The notes beneath the pieces are model-generated. The model did not search any database. It had not been told where the DNA came from and saw only the letters and a list, made by a program, of their open reading frames with translations. DNA of 44,733 nt. Source: Mycobacterium sp. ACS4331. GTDB lineage: Bacteria; Actinomycetota; Actinomycetes; Mycobacteriales; Mycobacteriaceae. Below, in pieces: positions 1-8,290 of this stretch. The DNA lies in assembly GCF_001667265.1 (NCBI RefSeq), contig NZ_LZHW01000074.1, positions 1-44,733 of the forward strand. Direction: 5' to 3'. How positions within the stretch are numbered: position 1 is the stretch's first letter; every line of letters begins with the position of its first letter. A program made the position numbers and the translations under genes.

Positions 1-1248
1 CCCATCGCAGCTTCCACCCCCAGCATCCCCACCGCCCCAACAACTTTCGGTCCACAACAGTTCACCGACAGTTTCACCAAGGGCATGGACATGGGGATGC
101 CGTTGTCCACCGGCACAGAAGCGCTCACCCAGAACGTGATGGACACGGCGTTCCACCCGACACCCACCCCGCCACCGGACTTCGCATCCTCCGCGAGCAG
201 TTACTCGCCGCCGACCGCCCCCTCGTCGGGCCACGCCATCTTCGACGCGCCCACACCCAGCGTCGAGACCGCGCAGTCCGCCGAGTCTCCAGCGATGTAC
301 GCCGCCCCGGTCGCCCCAGTCGCACCCGCCGCCCCGATCCCACCGGCGGGCCCCATCGCAGGCCCAGCCGTACCGAGCGCAGCACTCCCGGCCTACGGTG
401 CCGATCTCCGACCGCCCGTCGCCGCCGCACCGGCCCCACCCCCTCCACTGGCCGCCGCCCCGGCCTCAGCGCCGGTCAATCCGTCGGCAGGCGCAAGCGC
501 CCTCAACCAGCAGGCCGTCGTACGCCAACAGCCCGCGCCCGCCCAGACACCGCCGGTCGCACCGACGGGTCTCACCGAAACCGCCGTCGCGACGTCCGCA
601 GGTGCCGTCGCCGGCGCCACCTCCGCGGAAGCCGCCAAGCGAACCAGACTGCAGAATCTGCTCGAAGCCGTCGCCCGCCAGGAACCGAACCTGCGCTGGG
701 CCGTTGGCGAACGCGAGGACGGCACGACGGTCCTGGTCACCGATCTCGCCAGTGGGTGGATTCCTCCACACGTCGAAATCCCCACGGGAACAACAGTTCT
801 GCCACCAGCACGCCGACCGGCAGGCCTGGAGGCACTGCTCACCGACACCGCGGTCGTCGAGAGCTGGAGCCCAGGCCAGTTCCTTCCGGACGCCAAAGAC
901 GTGGATCAGATGCCGATGTCGATCCGGTCCCGCGACCTTCCCCAGGTGGACGACCTCAACTGGGAGCTGACACAGGCCGCCAACTGGCGCGACGGCCTGC
1001 CGAGGCTGGCCCACACTCTCGCCAAGGCAGGAGTCGCCGGCACCGGCATCCTCGACACCGAGGCCGAACTCCTGCGTGAACACCTCCACGCCCAGGCGCA
1101 GAGGGTGCTTGTGGCCTACCCCGACACCGATCAGCACCAGATCGGCAACTGGCAGCTGCTGGCCGCGATCGACGCTCTGATCGCGGGCCGAAAGACCACC
1201 GTGAACTACCACTTCGCCTGGTTCCAGGCATTGCAGGGGGGACGATGA
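1..1248 (+). CDS. ESX-associated (Esp-like) protein with DUF5632/DUF5631-type C-terminus, 5' end missing
   Basis: The frame is open from base 1 and the true start lies outside the window; the first internal ATG is at 85. The visible N-terminal half is a Pro/Ala-rich, low-complexity linker. From about base 630 a folded domain begins (RLQNLLEAVARQEPNLRWAV) and runs to the stop. It resembles the C-terminal DUF5632/DUF5631 region of mycobacterial proteins such as Rv3899c, found near ESX loci; this is from memory. No transmembrane segment is visible. The stop overlaps the next start by four bases (ATGA, 1245-1248), so the two genes are translationally coupled. A role in type VII secretion is inferred from family resemblance only. 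Confidence 0.72.
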   Translation, partial: PIAASTPSIPTAPTTFGPQQFTDSFTKGMDMGMPLSTGTEALTQNVMDTAFHPTPTPPPDFASSASSYSPPTAPSSGHAIFDAPTPSVETAQSAESPAMYAAPVAPVAPAAPIPPAGPIAGPAVPSAALPAYGADLRPPVAAAPAPPPPLAAAPASAPVNPSAGASALNQQAVVRQQPAPAQTPPVAPTGLTETAVATSAGAVAGATSAEAAKRTRLQNLLEAVARQEPNLRWAVGEREDGTTVLVTDLASGWIPPHVEIPTGTTVLPPARRPAGLEALLTDTAVVESWSPGQFLPDAKDVDQMPMSIRSRDLPQVDDLNWELTQAANWRDGLPRLAHTLAKAGVAGTGILDTEAELLREHLHAQAQRVLVAYPDTDQHQIGNWQLLAAIDALIAGRKTTVNYHFAWFQALQGGR

Positions 1249-2174
1249 CCGGCGAGATCGAATACGACGGCCACAGCTACTCCGTGGCGGACCTCGTACC
1301 GCCCCCACCCGGGATCACTCCCGACATGATGGGCCCGGCCACGGTCTGGGTGGAGCAGATCCTGGCCGCACTGATCGCCGCCGCCAACGGTGACGACCCC
1401 AAAGACATCGCCGACCTGCAGAAGGGGTACGCCGAACGCCAAGCGCTGACCAAGGATGCCCTGACGAAGTTCCCCGAGAATGAGGCGAAGTCGCAGGCGC
1501 AGTTGCAGGAGGTCAGCAAGATGGCCGAACAGATTCCGCAGATGGCCAGCGGTATCGCCGGTGGACTCGCGGGGGCGGTGGGCGGGGCCCTGAAGCCACT
1601 CACCGAGATGCCCCAGCAACTCGCGCAGTCCATCCAGGGCTTCCTGCAGCAGGGCATGGGTGATCTCGGTGAGTCGGCAGCAGAGATCGGACCGGAGGCA
1701 TTCGATGCCGCCGCCTGGGACGAGATGGGCGGCGGCGCAGAAGGTTTGGAGGAGGCTGGCGGGTCCGGCGGCGGAGGCGGCGTGGGCGGCACGACACCGA
1801 TGTCGATGCTCGGCCCGGCAGCGCCTCCCGGGGCGTCGACGACGCCGACGTCGGCACGGGCCGGCGCGATCCCGTCCGCCCCGGCGGCACCTGCGGCACC
1901 CACGGCCCCAGTCGGAGGCATGGGCGGTTACCCGATGATGCCGCCGGGCGCGATGCAGGGCGGCGGCGCCGGAGACAAGGACGACAAGACCGCCACCAAA
2001 AAGGTCTCCGTCCCATCGGTCAAGAACGGCACACCGGTCACCGGCCGGGTCTCCGCGCCACCGACCGCTCCAACGGTCTCCAAGCAGGTGGAAGGCAAGA
2101 CCGTCGCCACCCGTCGCATCGTGATTCCGAGCGACAAGAACTCCGGCAAAGCCGCCGACGAACCCACTTCCTGA
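1245..2174 (+). CDS. Esp-like Gly/Ala/Pro-rich protein, coupled to the DUF5631-type gene
   Basis: The product has 309 residues. Residues about 1-100 form a predicted helical, charged region. A Gly/Ala segment follows (GIAGGLAGAVGGALKPLTEM), then MPQQLAQSIQGFLQQG, a pattern seen in ESX-secretion-associated proteins. The remainder is a Gly/Pro/Ala-rich linker and a basic, Thr/Val-rich tail. There is no signal peptide or clear membrane helix. The start overlaps the preceding stop (ATGA). Its size and position next to a DUF5631-type gene suggest it may match M. tuberculosis Rv3898c plus Rv3897c as one intact gene; this is a memory-based hypothesis. Function is unknown, and secretion by an ESX system is an inference. 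Confidence 0.72.
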   Translation: MTGEIEYDGHSYSVADLVPPPPGITPDMMGPATVWVEQILAALIAAANGDDPKDIADLQKGYAERQALTKDALTKFPENEAKSQAQLQEVSKMAEQIPQMASGIAGGLAGAVGGALKPLTEMPQQLAQSIQGFLQQGMGDLGESAAEIGPEAFDAAAWDEMGGGAEGLEEAGGSGGGGGVGGTTPMSMLGPAAPPGASTTPTSARAGAIPSAPAAPAAPTAPVGGMGGYPMMPPGAMQGGGAGDKDDKTATKKVSVPSVKNGTPVTGRVSAPPTAPTVSKQVEGKTVATRRIVIPSDKNSGKAADEPTS

Positions 2175-2184
2175 ATCGAACAGC

Positions 2185-2190
2185 TAGCCT
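2185..2190 (+). promoter_or_regulatory. Candidate -10 (TAGCCT) for a leaderless transcript
   Basis: TAGCCT fits the mycobacterial TANNNT -10 pattern and ends seven bases before the ATG at 2198, so transcription would start at or next to the start codon. No Shine-Dalgarno sequence precedes that ATG. No clear -35 was found. Confidence 0.4.
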
Positions 2191-2197
2191 GGGTTGG

Positions 2198-3685
2198 ATG
2201 AATCTGCCCTGGCAACGCAATCGCGGAATCCGACAGATCACCCAAGGCCTGGGAACCCTCGATCGTGAGGTGTTCGAGGCCATCGCCGACTCGCCCACAC
2301 CACTTCTCGACACGGTCATGCCGCCGCTCACCCGCGCCGCCGACCACTCCAAGCTGTGGTTCGCGATCGCGGCGATCCTGCTCGCTTCGGGCAACCCGGG
2401 CGCCCGACGCGGCGCGGCGCGCGGCGTCGTGACCCTCGCGGTCACCAGCCTGGTGACGAATCAGGTGGCCAAGCGCCTGTGGAAGCGTCCGCGGCCGAGC
2501 CGGACCTCGGTGCCCCTGCCCCGGCAGATCAAGCGGTTCCCAACGTCGAACTCGCTGCCGTCGGGGCATTCGGCCAGCGCCGCGGCCTTCGCCGTCGCCG
2601 TCGGGCTCGAGAGCCCGGGAGTGGGACTGTCGCTGGCTCTGCTCGCCGGACTCGTGGGCCTGTCGCGGGTCGCGACAGGTGCGCACTATCCCGGCGACGT
2701 GGTGGCCGGCTTCGGCATCGGCGCCGGCATCGCCGTCCTCGGTGGCAGGCTGGTGCCGCCCGTCGTCGAGAGGACGCTGCCCCGCACCGAACCCCTGGTC
2801 GTCGACACTCCGCGCCGGCCCGACGGTGCCGGCGTGGTTCTGGTGGTCAACCCCGCCTCGGGCAGCGGAACGGGTGCCCGCGTGCTCGACGAGGTGCGCG
2901 AGGCACTGCCGAAGGCCGAGATCGTCGAACTCGGCGAAGACGACGATCCCGAACAGGTGCTGCGCGACGCCGCCACCCGGGCCGAGGTTCTCGCGATCGC
3001 TGGAGGGGACGGCACGGTGTCCACGGCCGCAGCGGTGGCGGTCGACGCCAAACTGCCGTTGGCGGTGTTCCCCGCGGGAACGTTCAACCACTTCGCCAAG
3101 GACATCGGGTGCGCGACGGTGGCCGACACCGTCGGCGCCATCCGCGACGGCAGCGTGGCGTGCGTCGACCTCGTGTGCCTCAACCAATCCCGCATGGTCG
3201 TCAACACCGCGAGCATCGGGGCATACCCGTTCTTCGTGCAGACTCGCGAGAAGCTCGAACACCGCCTGGGCAAGCCCGTCGCCGGCATCTACGCGATGCT
3301 GCACACGCTGCGCAATGACGAACCGGTCACCATCACCTATGACAACAAGACCCTGCAGACGTCGCTGTTCTTCCTCGGCAATTCGGTGTATCTGCCAGCC
3401 GGGTTCGCACCGGCGCGGCGCACCAGGATGGACGACGGACTGATCGATGTCCGGATCCTCGAGACCGGTCGTCGGCTCGCCCGCGTGAGGATCCTTGCGG
3501 CGTTGGCGTTCGGCCGCCTGGAGCGCAGCCCGCTCTACCATGAGATGCAGGTGCCCGAGTTCAGCTTCACCAGCGCCGACGGCCCCATCCCGGTGGCCCG
3601 AGACGGCGAGGTGGGCGACGCTTACGCCGAGGCCACGTTCACGTCGATGTATCGAGTGCTGCCGGTTTTTCGGCCTCTACCCTGA
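2198..3685 (+). CDS. Bifunctional PAP2 phosphatase / diacylglycerol kinase-like protein
   Basis: This 495-residue protein joins two lipid enzymes. The N-terminal half is a membrane PAP2 domain with all three signature motifs: K92..R99-P100, PSGHS at 121-125, and SR(156-157)..H163..D167. The C-terminal half is a diacylglycerol/sphingosine-kinase catalytic domain with VNPASGSG (217-224), the nucleotide loop GGDGTV (269-274) and PAGTFNHFAKD (about 292-302). PAP2 domains remove phosphate from lipid phosphates or isoprenyl diphosphates, and DAGK domains add phosphate to lipids, so the halves may run opposite or sequential steps at the inner membrane. The substrate is unknown. The 3' end overlaps the convergent PAP2 gene by 47 bases. 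Confidence 0.9.
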   Translation: MNLPWQRNRGIRQITQGLGTLDREVFEAIADSPTPLLDTVMPPLTRAADHSKLWFAIAAILLASGNPGARRGAARGVVTLAVTSLVTNQVAKRLWKRPRPSRTSVPLPRQIKRFPTSNSLPSGHSASAAAFAVAVGLESPGVGLSLALLAGLVGLSRVATGAHYPGDVVAGFGIGAGIAVLGGRLVPPVVERTLPRTEPLVVDTPRRPDGAGVVLVVNPASGSGTGARVLDEVREALPKAEIVELGEDDDPEQVLRDAATRAEVLAIAGGDGTVSTAAAVAVDAKLPLAVFPAGTFNHFAKDIGCATVADTVGAIRDGSVACVDLVCLNQSRMVVNTASIGAYPFFVQTREKLEHRLGKPVAGIYAMLHTLRNDEPVTITYDNKTLQTSLFFLGNSVYLPAGFAPARRTRMDDGLIDVRILETGRRLARVRILAALAFGRLERSPLYHEMQVPEFSFTSADGPIPVARDGEVGDAYAEATFTSMYRVLPVFRPLP

Positions 3686-4304
3686 GCACGGGCAGGCACA
3701 CCAGGTAGTAGAGATAGCCCAGGGCCCATCCGGCCAGCACATCGGACGGGTGATGAACGTTGAGCACGACCCGTGCCACACCGATGACCACCACGAGCAC
3801 CACGCCCAGGACGATGAGCGGTGTGCGCCACTGCGCGGCGACTCGGGGCAGGAGCACAGTCAGCAGCGCCAGAACGCAGACCATCACACCCAGGGCGTGC
3901 CCGGACGGAAAGGACGTCGATGTCGCGTGGACCAGTGCCGTTGCCGGCCGGGGACGGTCCACCGCCTCCTTGACCCCTTGAGTCAGCAGCGCGCTGAGTT
4001 CGACCGTGAGCAGCAGGAACACAGCTGTGCGGGCTTCGCGACGAACCGCGAACCAGACGATCAAGCCCAGTGTGATCAGCCGAAACACCATCGGGCTGCC
4101 GATCAGGCTGATCCAATCCCAGGCCCGTACCCAGGCAGGATGCTCGAGGCCGAAGTTGCTGAACGGCTGCAGCAGCGCCATGTCGAAGTCGTGCAGCCAG
4201 GCCCAGTTCACCAGGTAACCGACCAACATGACCACGAAGATCAACGCCGACGCCACTGCTGCCACTGCCGTCCGTTGGGTCACTCCCCACTCGTACCACA
4301 CCAC
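3639..4304 (-). CDS. PAP2-family membrane phosphatase
   Basis: The product has 221 residues with about five or six membrane helices and the PAP2 active site: K112..R119-P120, PSGHA at 133-137, and R178..H184..D188. The usual Ser before the third-motif Arg is Ala177. It probably hydrolyses lipid phosphates or undecaprenyl/isoprenyl pyrophosphate on the outer face of the membrane. The GTG at 4304 has an AAAGGG-type ribosome site about eight bases upstream. It overlaps convergently with the PAP2/kinase fusion and diverges from the exported protein at 4366. Two PAP2 enzymes side by side suggest a local lipid-phosphate theme, but no pathway can be assigned. Confidence 0.85.
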   Translation of the reverse strand: MVWYEWGVTQRTAVAAVASALIFVVMLVGYLVNWAWLHDFDMALLQPFSNFGLEHPAWVRAWDWISLIGSPMVFRLITLGLIVWFAVRREARTAVFLLLTVELSALLTQGVKEAVDRPRPATALVHATSTSFPSGHALGVMVCVLALLTVLLPRVAAQWRTPLIVLGVVLVVVIGVARVVLNVHHPSDVLAGWALGYLYYLVCLPVLRVEAEKPAALDTST

Positions 4305-4332
4305 GCGCGCTGCCCTTTCCAGTGCGGCGCCC

Positions 4333-4338
4333 TAGGAT
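4333..4338 (+). promoter_or_regulatory. Candidate -10 (TAGGAT) for the exported coiled-coil gene
   Basis: TAGGAT fits TANNNT and would give a leader of about 20 bases containing the GGGAAGG ribosome site at 4353-4359. No convincing -35 is present. Confidence 0.35.
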
Positions 4339-4365
4339 GCACTTCGGTCTCTGGGAAGGATGACG

Positions 4366-5304
4366 ATGGCGTCGGCGAAGTGCGTGGGATATCTCGGCGG
4401 GGCCGCAGTGGCGGCTGGAGTTGGTGTCGCGATGGCCGTGGGTGGCCAGGCGACGGCACACGCCGAGACCGACACGGGCGCCGACACCCCGACGCGCACC
4501 GCCAAGGTCGAGAAGCTGCAGCGCGTGTCCCCGACCGCCAACATCGAGTCGAGGCTCGACAGACGCAGAGCCGACATCGAATCGCGGCGGGTCGACGTCG
4601 AGAAGAGGGTTGCCGACGTCCAGAAGAAGTTCGCCGAGGCGAAGCTCCCCAAGGTCGACAGGGAACTTCCGAAGTTCGATCCGGCCGATGCCGTCGAGAA
4701 CCTCAAGAAGCAGTTCTCCACCGCGACGGCGCCGAAGCTCCCCGCGACGGCGTCGGATTCAGTCCTGGCGGACAAGGCCGCCAGGGCCGCGAAGGCGTTG
4801 GCGCCGCTGAGTGCCGTCCAGACGACGGCGGCCGCCTCGGACACCGCGGCTGCCCCCGACACCGATGCTCCGTTCACCAACCCGTTCCGGGCCGACGACC
4901 CCGATCCCACACCCGCAGGCATGTTCGGACCGGCGTTGTCGGTGCGCAACGTGGTTCTCGGTGTCTCGCCCGACGTGTTCGATCCGTTCGTGCGTGAGGG
5001 CTTTGAGGCCGGATACCGGGTGAGTCAGATGATTCCGTGGGTGAATCTGCCTGTGCCGCTTCTTCAGATCGCGGGCGGGACGATCGGAGGCGATCAGCGC
5101 GCCACACAGGTGGCGATCAACCAACTGCTCCTGACGCTGCCGCCGATCGGGATTCTCTACTACGGCTATGACCAGATTGCCGATCTGCTCAATGTCGAAA
5201 TGGGTGCGGCCCGGTTCAAGGAGAACTTCTACACCACCGCGTGGGACACGATCGATTTCCTCAATCTGCTGCACAACAAGGGCGAGTCCGGACTGCCCCG
5301 CTGA
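4366..5304 (+). CDS. Exported protein with a coiled-coil N-terminal region, unknown function
   Basis: ATG 4366 is preferred over ATG 4360 because GGGAAGG (4353-4359) is then six bases upstream; from 4360 there would be no spacing. The product (312 residues) begins with a signal peptide: a hydrophobic Gly/Ala/Val stretch ending in an AHA cleavage-like site near residue 30. A charged heptad-rich segment follows (RLDRRRADIESRRVDVEKRV...), probably a coiled coil, then an Ala/Asp/Pro linker. The C-terminal 110-120 residues look like a compact domain (VSQMIPWVNLPVPLLQIAGG) that I do not recognise. It is probably secreted or envelope-associated. Confidence 0.8.
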   Translation: MASAKCVGYLGGAAVAAGVGVAMAVGGQATAHAETDTGADTPTRTAKVEKLQRVSPTANIESRLDRRRADIESRRVDVEKRVADVQKKFAEAKLPKVDRELPKFDPADAVENLKKQFSTATAPKLPATASDSVLADKAARAAKALAPLSAVQTTAAASDTAAAPDTDAPFTNPFRADDPDPTPAGMFGPALSVRNVVLGVSPDVFDPFVREGFEAGYRVSQMIPWVNLPVPLLQIAGGTIGGDQRATQVAINQLLLTLPPIGILYYGYDQIADLLNVEMGAARFKENFYTTAWDTIDFLNLLHNKGESGLPR

Positions 5305-5314
5305 GTGGTTGTCC

Positions 5315-5345
5315 CGCCCCCTGAACTGCGAAAACATCGGGGGCG
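5315..5345. terminator. Hairpin between convergent genes, possible bidirectional terminator
   Basis: Seven-base perfect arms, CGCCCCC (5315-5321) and GGGGGCG (5339-5345), surround a 17-base loop between the exported-protein gene and tam, whose 3' ends face each other. There is no T tract, which is common for mycobacterial hairpins. Confidence 0.4.
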
Positions 5346-5391
5346 TCCTCGGGGAACCGGGGACCTTGCCACGCTGCGCTCCGGGAGAACC

Positions 5392-6156
5392 TCAGAGCAC
5401 CCGCGCCACCACGAACACCCGCCGGAACGGGAAGAACGTCCTGCCATCCGGGCGCACGGGATAGGCCTGCGCGAGCAGCGGGGTGATCGCCCGCCGGTAG
5501 TCCTGCCAGCGCTGTTCCGACAACCGCGCCTTCACCTCGGTCAACGCGGTCCCGGTGATCCAATCCAGCACCGGCGTCTCCCCCGCCAGCTCGTGGATAT
5601 ACGTGCTCTCCCACGCATCGACCGCACATCCCGCGTCGGTGAGGAGCTCGGCGTACCGCAGCGGCGTGTCCACCACGTCGCCATCACGAAACGTGATGTC
5701 GGCCAAGTCATCTGCGAACTCGGGTGATCGAGCCACCGCCCGGACCGCCCGGTGTGACGGATTGTCGAAGTTCCCCGGCACCTGCATCGCGATCCACGCC
5801 CCGGGGGCCAGCAGAGACACCCATCGCACAAGAACATCACGATGCGACGGCACCCACTGCAGCGCCGCGTTCGACACCACGACGTCGGTGTCGGGTGCCG
5901 GGGCCCAGTCGGTGATGTCGCCCACGACGGCGTCCAGACCCCTCTCGCGCGCGGCTGCGACCATCTCCGGCGCGGAGTCGACGGCTTCGAGCACCGCGTT
6001 CGGCCACCGTTGGCCCAGCGTGACGGTCAGATTGCCCGGCCCGCAGCCCAGATCCGCGACGCGCCGCGGTGCGGTGGCGCCGATACGCGACGTCAGGTCG
6101 AAGAACGCTCTCCCCCGGTGGTCCGCGAAGGCCAGGTAGGCGTCGGGGTTCCACAT
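5392..6156 (-). CDS. tam: Trans-aconitate 2-methyltransferase
   Basis: This 254-residue class I SAM methyltransferase starts [10 protein letters not shown] and carries the SAM-binding motif [12 protein letters not shown] (33-44). The acidic residue in [10 protein letters not shown] and the [13 protein letters not shown] segment are typical of Tam enzymes. Tam methylates trans-aconitate, which inhibits aconitase, and so detoxifies a by-product of the citrate cycle. ATG 6156 is chosen because the protein then begins like Tam and GAGG lies about seven bases upstream; an open extension to 6330 runs back through the divergent amidohydrolase gene. In M. tuberculosis tam (Rv0294) also lies beyond eccE3, supporting the assignment. 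Confidence 0.88.
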   Translation of the reverse strand: MWNPDAYLAFADHRGRAFFDLTSRIGATAPRRVADLGCGPGNLTVTLGQRWPNAVLEAVDSAPEMVAAARERGLDAVVGDITDWAPAPDTDVVVSNAALQWVPSHRDVLVRWVSLLAPGAWIAMQVPGNFDNPSHRAVRAVARSPEFADDLADITFRDGDVVDTPLRYAELLTDAGCAVDAWESTYIHELAGETPVLDWITGTALTEVKARLSEQRWQDYRRAITPLLAQAYPVRPDGRTFFPFRRVFVVARVL

Positions 6157-6169
6157 GGTGACATCCTCT

Positions 6170-7054
6170 ATGACGATGGACGACTTCGAATCGGTACGCC
6201 GCATCTGGCAGGACCTGGGCCTGCCGGGGATCGTCGACGTGCACACCCACTTCATGCCGAAGAACGTGATGGACAAGGTCTGGCAGTACTTCGACTCGGC
6301 CGGCCCTCTGACGGGCCGCCAGTGGCCCATCCGCTACCGCGCCGCCGAAGAGGACCGCGTGCACACCCTGCGCCGGTTCGGCGTGCACGCCTTCACCTCC
6401 CTGATCTACGCGCACAAACCGCAGATGGCCGAATGGCTCAACAGTTGGGCCGCGCAGTTCGCGACCCTGACACCGGACTGCGTTCACACCGCGACGTTCT
6501 ACCCGGAACCGGATGCGCGTGACTACGTCCAGGCCGCGATCGTCTCGGGTGCTCGGGTGTTCAAGGCGCACGTCCAGGTCGGCGCCTACGATCCCAACGA
6601 TCCCCTGCTCGACGGGGTGTGGGGCACACTGACCGATCACGACCGTCCGGTCGTCATCCACTGCGGCTCAGGGCCGGCGCCCGGAGCTTTCACCGGCCCC
6701 GACCGCATCCGCACACTGCTGCGGCGCCATCCGCGACTGAAGCTGGTGATCGCACACATGGGGATGCCGGAGTACGCCGAATTCCTCGACATCTGTGACG
6801 ACTATCCGCAGGTCTGCCTGGACACGACCATGGCGTTCACGCGTTTCGCCGAAGAGATGAGTCCGTTTCCCACCGATCACCTGCACCGCCTCCGCGATCT
6901 CGGCGATCGAATTCTGTTCGGCAGCGACTTCCCGAACATCCCCTACAGCTACGCCGAGGCGATGCAGGCCATCGTGGATCTCGAGGTGGCCGACGACAAC
7001 TGGCTTGCGAATGTCTTCTACGGCAACGGAGCCAGGCTGTTCGGCCTCACCTGA
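6170..7054 (+). CDS. Amidohydrolase-2 family (TIM-barrel) metal-dependent hydrolase
   Basis: The 294-residue product has the amidohydrolase landmarks: HTH (H25, H27) in [31 protein letters not shown] and the metal-binding Asp in [12 protein letters not shown]. Members hydrolyse or decarboxylate C-N, C-O or C-C bonds on small substrates; the substrate here is unknown. The start is uncertain: ATG 6155, 6170 and 6176 are in frame and none has a strong ribosome site. ATG 6155 would overlap the divergent tam start, so 6170 is preferred. It sits between tam and the Rv0293c-like hydrolase, where M. tuberculosis has no such gene as far as I recall. Confidence 0.85.
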   Translation: MTMDDFESVRRIWQDLGLPGIVDVHTHFMPKNVMDKVWQYFDSAGPLTGRQWPIRYRAAEEDRVHTLRRFGVHAFTSLIYAHKPQMAEWLNSWAAQFATLTPDCVHTATFYPEPDARDYVQAAIVSGARVFKAHVQVGAYDPNDPLLDGVWGTLTDHDRPVVIHCGSGPAPGAFTGPDRIRTLLRRHPRLKLVIAHMGMPEYAEFLDICDDYPQVCLDTTMAFTRFAEEMSPFPTDHLHRLRDLGDRILFGSDFPNIPYSYAEAMQAIVDLEVADDNWLANVFYGNGARLFGLT

Positions 7055-7067
7055 GGAGGCGCAGGGC

Positions 7068-7073
7068 TACCAT
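7068..7073 (+). promoter_or_regulatory. Candidate -10 (TACCAT) for leaderless hydrolase transcript
   Basis: TACCAT ends exactly seven bases before GTG 7081, in the 26-base gap after the amidohydrolase. This spacing fits a leaderless transcript. GAGGAGG at 7053-7059 is too far upstream (21 bases) to act as the ribosome site. Confidence 0.4.
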
Positions 7074-7080
7074 CGGGATC

Positions 7081-8280
7081 GTGGGCTCCAGTGTTGAAGC
7101 TGAACCGGTCGATCCGCCTATCCCCGTTCCCGACGTACCAGGCGCCGACGCCGGGGAACGCGGGCTGCCCGACCGCTCGGAATTGACTCTTGCGCAACGT
7201 CTCGTCGTCGACGCCTCGGCCGTGGCCGACCTGGGACTTCGCACCGGTGTCGCATCCCTGGTGGGTGGCGCCATGCTTCCGCCTGTCGTTGCGGGCGTGC
7301 TGCGCGGATCCAACCTCCGTCAGGAGCGCGAGCACCTTCGGTTCTATGCCGACCTCGCCGCGGAACACGATGCGGCGAAATCGTTCCCGAGGCCCGTCGC
7401 GGAACCACGCGTATCGGTGAAACCGGCCAATGCGGTGGCCCGGTGGGTGGCGCACGGCAACGTCGAACACGTGCAGTTCCAGAGCAGCTACGAGGCCCTC
7501 AATCCGGGTATGCGCAACCTGTGGCGCGGGCTGAACCGAAACAACGTCGTGCACGCCCAACACTGGCGCCACGACGACGGCCCACATCCCACGCTGTGCG
7601 TCATCCACGGCTTCCTCGGATCGCCGTACCTGGTCAACGGCCTGTTCTTCTCGCTGCCGTGGTTCTACCGCACGGGATTCGACGTGCTCCTCTACACGCT
7701 GCCGTTCCACGGCCGACGCGCCGAACGCTACTCACCGTTCAGCGGCTACGGTTTCTTCTCCAACGGCATGGCGGGCATGGCCGAGGCCATGGCCCAGGCC
7801 GTGCACGACTTCCGTTCGATCCTGGACTACCTCGAGTCCACGGGCGTCGAGAAGATCGCGCTCACCGGGATGTCGCTGGGCGGCTACACCTCGTCGTTGA
7901 TCGCCAGCGCCGATGACCGCCTGCAGGCCGTCATCCCGAATGTGCCTGTGGTCAACCCGGAGTCGGCGTTCGACGACTGGTGGCCGGCCAACAAGCTGGT
8001 GGAGTTCGGCCGCTACGCCAGCGGGATCACCCGCGAGGAGGCGTTCGCGTCCTCGGCCTTCCACTCACCGCTGACATACACACCGAAGGTCCCCAAGGAC
8101 CGGCGACTGATCATCACCGGCCTCGGTGACCGCCTCGCTCCCCCGGAGCAGGCCGAAGCCCTGTGGGAACACTGGGACCGCTGCCAACTGCACTGGTTCC
8201 CGGGCAACCACATCCTGCATGTGAGCCAACCGGAGTACCTGCGGCGGATGACGAAGTTCCTTGCTCCGCTGATGTTCTGA
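7081..8280 (+). CDS. Alpha/beta hydrolase (Rv0293c-like)
   Basis: This 399-residue protein has a hydrolase core in its C-terminal two thirds: the oxyanion region CVIHGFLGSPYLVNG, the nucleophile elbow GMSLGG (Ser about 265), an acid candidate in LIITGLGDRL, and the catalytic His in GNHILHV. The first 120 residues are a helical extension with a hydrophobic segment (TGVASLVGGAMLPPVVAGVL), suggesting membrane association. Its length and place next to eccE3, in opposite orientation, match Rv0293c from memory. The substrate is unknown. It converges on eccE3 with a ten-base gap. Confidence 0.85.
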   Translation: MGSSVEAEPVDPPIPVPDVPGADAGERGLPDRSELTLAQRLVVDASAVADLGLRTGVASLVGGAMLPPVVAGVLRGSNLRQEREHLRFYADLAAEHDAAKSFPRPVAEPRVSVKPANAVARWVAHGNVEHVQFQSSYEALNPGMRNLWRGLNRNNVVHAQHWRHDDGPHPTLCVIHGFLGSPYLVNGLFFSLPWFYRTGFDVLLYTLPFHGRRAERYSPFSGYGFFSNGMAGMAEAMAQAVHDFRSILDYLESTGVEKIALTGMSLGGYTSSLIASADDRLQAVIPNVPVVNPESAFDDWWPANKLVEFGRYASGITREEAFASSAFHSPLTYTPKVPKDRRLIITGLGDRLAPPEQAEALWEHWDRCQLHWFPGNHILHVSQPEYLRRMTKFLAPLMF

Positions 8281-8290
8281 AAAGCAGCCG

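Noticed and set aside
1741..1960. GGC/GCC-rich repeats as a regulatory or CRISPR-like array
   Set aside because: They are codon-level Gly/Ala/Pro repeats within an open frame, without regular spacers.
1928..3541. 537-codon minus-strand frame
   Set aside because: Antisense to the well-supported PAP2/kinase fusion; low-complexity basic composition and no recognisable motif.
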